Shown piece by piece: positions 15,237 through 18,594 of a stretch of DNA of 18,594 bases (the stretch's first letter is position 1; each line of letters starts with the position of its first letter). The translations under genes were made by a program, and so were the position numbers. Source of the stretch: Nocardioidaceae bacterium. GTDB lineage: Bacteria > Actinomycetota > Actinomycetes > Propionibacteriales > Nocardioidaceae. The stretch covers positions 1-18,594 of the forward strand of contig JACCUS010000354.1 in the NCBI GenBank assembly GCA_013811715.1. Reading direction: 5' to 3'. A model generated the notes under the pieces. It was not told the origin of the DNA and did not search any database. It saw only the letters and a program-made list of their open reading frames with translations.

Positions 15237-16450
15237 CCTGGTTCGACGTACCCGACGACGCCGCCTACGGGCTCGCGACCCTGCCGTACGGCGTCTTCAG
15301 CCGACGTGGCGGCGAACCGACGGTTGGTGTGCGCATCGGCGACTCCGCGCTCGAACTCGCAGCCATGGCGCGGGAGGCGCGGCACCCGCATGCGGACGTC
15401 TTCGCCGCCTCGTCGCTGAACCCGCTGATGCGGCTCGGGCCCGCGGTCTGGCGCGACGTCCGGCGGTGGGTGGTGTCGCTGTTCACCGATGACACGCGCC
15501 GCGACACCTTGACGGCGCACCTGGTCGACCTGGGTGAGGTAGACATGCTCCTGCCCGTCGAGGTGGCCGACTACGTCGACTTCTACGCCAGCGAGTCACA
15601 CGCCTCCAACGTCGGGCGGATCTTTCGACCCGACTCCCCCGCCCTGCCACCGAACTGGAAGCACCTGCCGATCGGCTACCACGGCCGCGCCGGAACTGTC
15701 GTGGTGTCGGGGACCGACGTCGTCCGACCCAGCGGACAACGGAGCCCCGACCCGAGCGCGGCGCCGATCTTCGGGCCGAGCACCAAACTGGACCTCGAAT
15801 GCGAGGTGGGGTTCGTCGTCGGATGCTCGTCGCCTCTCGGGGAGCCGGTGGCGGTCGGGTCAGCGCGGGACCACATCTTCGGCGTGGTGCTCCTCAACGA
15901 CTGGAGCGCTCGGGACATCCAGGCATGGGAGTACGTCCCGCTCGGCCCGTTCCTGGGGAAGTCGTTCGCCACCAGCATCTCCGCGTGGGTGGTGCCGCTC
16001 GACGCGTTTATCGATGCCGAGGTGCCGCTGCCTCGGCAAGACCCCGCCGTACTGCGTTATCTGCAAGGAGAGGCAGACGACGAGCTGTGGGGCCTCGACC
16101 TGCGGCTCGAGGTCGCCATCAACGGCTCGGTGGTATCGGCGCCAGACTACCGGAGCATGTACTGGTCACCGGCTCAGATGCTGGCGCACATGACCGTGAA
16201 CGGGGCGAGCCTGCGCACGGGTGACCTCTTCGCCTCGGGGACCGTGAGCGGGGATGCGGCCGACACCTTCGGCAGCCTGCTCGAGCTGACGTGGAACGGC
16301 ACCGAGCGCGTGAAGCTGGACGACGGCGGTGGTCGCGGCTTCCTCGAGGACGGTGACGTCGTGACCCTGACCGGATCGGCACCCAGGCCCGACGGCAGCT
16401 GGGTGACGCTGGGCGAGGTGACCGGCCGCATCCGCTCAGCTCGGGAGTAG
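15233..16450 (+). CDS. fahA: Fumarylacetoacetase
   Basis: 405-aa hydrolase that splits fumarylacetoacetate into fumarate and acetoacetate, the last step of homogentisate breakdown. Metal and catalytic residues fall at D116, H123 (DFYASESHASNVG), E189 and E191 (LDLECEVGF), D223 (LLNDWSARDIQ) and K243 (FLGKSFATS). Each is offset by exactly ten from the mouse enzyme's D126, H133, E199, E201, D233 and K253, so the active site is intact. The GTG at 15233 is preceded by AAGGAGG at 4 bases and overlaps the previous stop as GTGA; a longer frame upstream to 15116 is a shadow of that gene. The iclR gene follows after 3 bases. Confidence 0.96.
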   Translation: MTWFDVPDDAAYGLATLPYGVFSRRGGEPTVGVRIGDSALELAAMAREARHPHADVFAASSLNPLMRLGPAVWRDVRRWVVSLFTDDTRRDTLTAHLVDLGEVDMLLPVEVADYVDFYASESHASNVGRIFRPDSPALPPNWKHLPIGYHGRAGTVVVSGTDVVRPSGQRSPDPSAAPIFGPSTKLDLECEVGFVVGCSSPLGEPVAVGSARDHIFGVVLLNDWSARDIQAWEYVPLGPFLGKSFATSISAWVVPLDAFIDAEVPLPRQDPAVLRYLQGEADDELWGLDLRLEVAINGSVVSAPDYRSMYWSPAQMLAHMTVNGASLRTGDLFASGTVSGDAADTFGSLLELTWNGTERVKLDDGGGRGFLEDGDVVTLTGSAPRPDGSWVTLGEVTGRIRSARE

Positions 16451-16453
16451 GCC

Positions 16454-17095
16454 ATGACACTCGGTGTCGAGACGTCGCAGACGCTCGACCGCGGCATCCG
16501 GCTGCTCCGGCTGGTGGCCGGCAGCGGCGCCGGCGGCCTGACGGTGACCGAACTCGCCGCCGGGCTCGAGGTCGGACGACCTGTCGTCTACCGGCTGCTG
16601 GCCACGTTGGCCGAGCACGACCTGGTACGTCGCTTCGCCGACGGTCAGGTCCGCCTCGGGCTGGGGATCATGCAGCTCGCGGCCGCCACCCATCCGGGGA
16701 TCCGGCAAACGGCCCTGCCGTTGCTGCGCGAGCTCGCCGACGCTGCAGGCGCCACGGCGCATCTGACCCTCCTGGACGGCGAGGAGGCGCTCGCCGTCGC
16801 CGTGGTCGAGCCGAGCTGGACCGAGTTCCACGTGGGCTACCGGGTGGGGAGCCGGCATTTGGTGTCTCGTGGGGCGGCCGGGAGGGCGATCATGTCCGGC
16901 CGGTCCGGTGACGGGTCAGTGGTGTCCACCCAAGGCGAGCTGCAGCAGGGCGCACGCGGCCTGGCCGCGCCGATCCTGGGCGTGCCGGGGCTGGAGGCGT
17001 CGGTCGGCGTCGTCACGCTGGCTGAGCTCGACGAGAACTCGGTGTCCGGACTGGTAGCCGAGGCGGCGACGGCGATCGCGGCGGCGCTGACCTGA
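16454..17095 (+). CDS. IclR-family transcriptional regulator, probable regulator of the homogentisate locus
   Basis: 213-aa regulator. The winged helix-turn-helix (about 5-75) shows TLDRGIRLLRLVAGSGAGGLTVTELAAGLEVGRPVVYRLLATLAEHDLV. The effector-binding domain begins at about 80 (TALPLLRELADAAGATAHLTLLDGEEALAV) and ends with GARGLAAPILG and EASVGVV. Family members are usually near 250 aa; here the segment between GRAIM (about 147) and TQGELQQGARG (about 159) is shortened by some 25-30 residues, so the effector domain is compact. It lies 3 bases after fahA with GGGAG upstream of the ATG. Location suggests it controls hmgA and its own operon through the divergent region, which is inferred. Confidence 0.9.
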   Translation: MTLGVETSQTLDRGIRLLRLVAGSGAGGLTVTELAAGLEVGRPVVYRLLATLAEHDLVRRFADGQVRLGLGIMQLAAATHPGIRQTALPLLRELADAAGATAHLTLLDGEEALAVAVVEPSWTEFHVGYRVGSRHLVSRGAAGRAIMSGRSGDGSVVSTQGELQQGARGLAAPILGVPGLEASVGVVTLAELDENSVSGLVAEAATAIAAALT

Positions 17096-17103
17096 AGGGG
17101 CAA

Positions 17104-17139
17104 GCGGTGGCGAGAACCGATACTCGTCTGTCGCACCGC
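17104..17139. terminator. Weak hairpin between convergent iclR and the FtsX-like gene
   Basis: GCGGTGGCGA (17104-17113) pairs with TCGCACCGC (17131-17139): nine pairs with one bulged base and a 17-base loop. It stands in the 78-base convergent gap, where a terminator is expected. No T tract follows on either strand and the loop is large, so support is modest. Confidence 0.35.
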
Positions 17140-17173
17140 AGCCGTGGGTGGCGTCAGCGCATGTTTGGGGTTC

Positions 17174-18594
17174 TCAGGTCGCGAATCGGTCGGCGGCCCG
17201 CAGCCGGCGGCTGGAGATCATGGTCGCGCCCAGCACGGCGACGAAGAACGCGACGATCACGAGGCCGATCCACCGCCAGGGAAGGCTGAGGACGAAGTCC
17301 GGGATGAGCGCGGCGGTGATGACGACCGGCGGGATAGCGAGTACCAGCGCCAGCACGGTGCTCATTGCGACGATCGCCGTGTTCTGGAGGACGATCACCT
17401 GCCGCACCCATCCAACCGGAAGCCCGATGGCAATGAGACCGCCCAGGTAGCTGCGCAGTGTCGCGACCTGGGTCCGCGCTACGACCACGCTGGTTCCCAG
17501 GACGATGAGCATCAAGCCCACCGCTGAGGCGTAGAGCGCCTCGGGGACATAGATGCCATCCGGGGACTCGTAGATCACCACCTGCTTGGGGTCGAGCCCG
17601 GCGTCGAGGACCGCGCGCCTGGCTGCCGCTGCCTCGTCGTCCGACACCCCTGTGTACACGAAGGCACCACTGCTCACGGGCAGGTCGAGCCGCCGCGCGG
17701 TAGAGGTCAACAGCACGCCGGACGTGCCCTGTTGCCATGCCTGGGCGAACTCTGCCGCCGCCACCGGCAACTCTGCCACTGAGCGCTGGGTTGCGCCATC
17801 CGGAAGGCTGAGCGTGCGCCGGTCCCCCTCCTGGTCGTCCCAGGTGAGCATCCCGCCCTCGGTGAGCAGCGTCTGCTGCTCGGTCGACAGTTGCAGGTCC
17901 CCGAACCTGGCGACGTCCTCGGGCGAGTCGAGTGCGAGGACGGCTCCGTTGCCTGTACCGCCAATGAGAACGAAGGTGTTCTTCGACCATAGGTAGCGCA
18001 GCCGGACGGGGTCGGTGAGCCCGATCCGGCCCTCCACGGTGTCGACGACGGCTCGGGGTGGTGGGAGGAACTTCCCTCCTCGCGGCTCCAGTGAGATCTG
18101 CTGGGGGGCGACCCCGGAGATGACCCCCGCCTCCGCCGTCCGGATCATGGTGTCGAGCAGGGCCAGGTAGCCCAGTGGCAGCCCGAGGACGGCCGCGAGG
18201 GTCGCCACTGCGATTCCTGACCGACCCGAGTCGCGTAACAACTGCCGGCGAGCGAGACGCATGCTGGCGGCGCCGGTCGGCAAGCGGCGAAGGATCGGTG
18301 CGACGATCTCCGGGGTCATCAGCAGCACGGCCAAGGCGTACACCGCTGCGAGCAACATCGCCTCGGGTGTGGTGTCGAGCCGGGGCAGCCACCAGAGGAG
18401 GGCGCCGGTGGCGATCACTGCGAGGGTGTGTCTGAGGTTTGTCAAGGTGCGCGGAAGCCGCGATTGCGGCGACCGTTCGCTGGCCGGCTCGTCCTCGGCA
18501 CCCTCCTTGTCCGACGAGGCCCGGAGTAGCAGGCTGCCCAGCAGACAGGCCGCTACCACCGCCACAGCGAGCCGCACAACCGGATCGACCAAGC
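17174..18594 (-). CDS. FtsX-like ABC transporter permease, N-terminal part outside window
   Basis: C-terminal part (473 codons) of a large membrane protein; the frame stays open to the window edge. The visible part starts with helices near 4-24, 53-70 and 77-100. It continues with the FtsX/MacB-type pattern: a helix (124-148), a large extracytoplasmic region of about 200 residues (150-349), then three to four helices (350-372, 380-400, 403-430, 437-459). This looks like the second module of a two-module permease of lipoprotein or drug/peptide ABC exporters. Its ATPase would be expected upstream on the minus strand, outside the window. The TTG at 18592 is probably internal. Substrate unknown. 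Convergent with iclR and not obviously tied to it. Confidence 0.82.
   Translation of the reverse strand, partial: LVDPVVRLAVAVVAACLLGSLLLRASSDKEGAEDEPASERSPQSRLPRTLTNLRHTLAVIATGALLWWLPRLDTTPEAMLLAAVYALAVLLMTPEIVAPILRRLPTGAASMRLARRQLLRDSGRSGIAVATLAAVLGLPLGYLALLDTMIRTAEAGVISGVAPQQISLEPRGGKFLPPPRAVVDTVEGRIGLTDPVRLRYLWSKNTFVLIGGTGNGAVLALDSPEDVARFGDLQLSTEQQTLLTEGGMLTWDDQEGDRRTLSLPDGATQRSVAELPVAAAEFAQAWQQGTSGVLLTSTARRLDLPVSSGAFVYTGVSDDEAAAARRAVLDAGLDPKQVVIYESPDGIYVPEALYASAVGLMLIVLGTSVVVARTQVATLRSYLGGLIAIGLPVGWVRQVIVLQNTAIVAMSTVLALVLAIPPVVITAALIPDFVLSLPWRWIGLVIVAFFVAVLGATMISSRRLRAADRFAT

Noticed and set aside
17154..18392. 412-codon minus-strand frame overlapping the FtsX-like permease
   Set aside because: Arg/Pro/Gly-rich shadow in another frame of the permease, which has clear membrane segments.
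1..18594. Mobile element, CRISPR array, prophage or defence island
   Set aside because: No transposase, integrase, terminal repeats, regularly spaced repeats or atypical composition was seen. The genes are core metabolic, regulatory and envelope families.

Overview
The window is a high-GC segment from an actinomycete. Gene content and order suggest a mycothiol-using lineage near Nocardioides, Aeromicrobium or other Propionibacteriales; this placement is inference from synteny and protein style. Every named family below was recognised by reading motifs, with no database search.

Layout. 1-5272 (+): gltB (5' end cut by the window edge) and gltD, the two subunits of glutamate synthase, overlapping by 8 bases. 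A strong hairpin at 5304-5339 separates them from a convergent gene, 7320-5371 (-), for a secreted thermolysin-type (M4) metalloprotease with a C-terminal CUB domain. 12999-7438 (-): a nine-gene block matching the order of Mycobacterium tuberculosis Rv1822-Rv1830. In transcription order it holds a CDP-alcohol phosphatidyltransferase (pgsA), a DUF881 protein, the small basic protein Sbp, a second DUF881 protein, gcvH, the FHA protein GarA/OdhI with an N-terminal zinc ribbon, the MerR-type FtsR, a DUF151 bifunctional nuclease and a second MerR-type regulator. Several junctions are 4-base GTGA stop/start overlaps, which fixed starts that the longest ORFs place wrongly.

13088-17095: a homogentisate (tyrosine/phenylacetate) catabolic locus. 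hmgA (-) diverges from a three-gene operon (+) of an unrecognised ~276-aa protein, fumarylacetoacetase and an IclR-family regulator. The short divergent gap holds a 15-base dyad that is a candidate IclR operator. 18594-17174 (-): the C-terminal part of an FtsX-like permease, running off the right edge.

Working together. GarA/OdhI proteins in relatives control 2-oxoglutarate/glutamate metabolism, including glutamate synthase, so having gltBD about 4 kb from garA is suggestive. The DUF881-Sbp-DUF881 trio and FtsR point to cell division and envelope functions. The most novel element is the unknown protein between hmgA and fahA. It occupies the step where other organisms use glutathione-dependent maleylacetoacetate isomerase, an enzyme an actinomycete without glutathione would have to replace.

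No tRNA, rRNA, CRISPR, IS element or phage gene was seen. No stretch over 300 bases lacks a gene; the longest intergenic gap (8056-8223) is described as regulatory.
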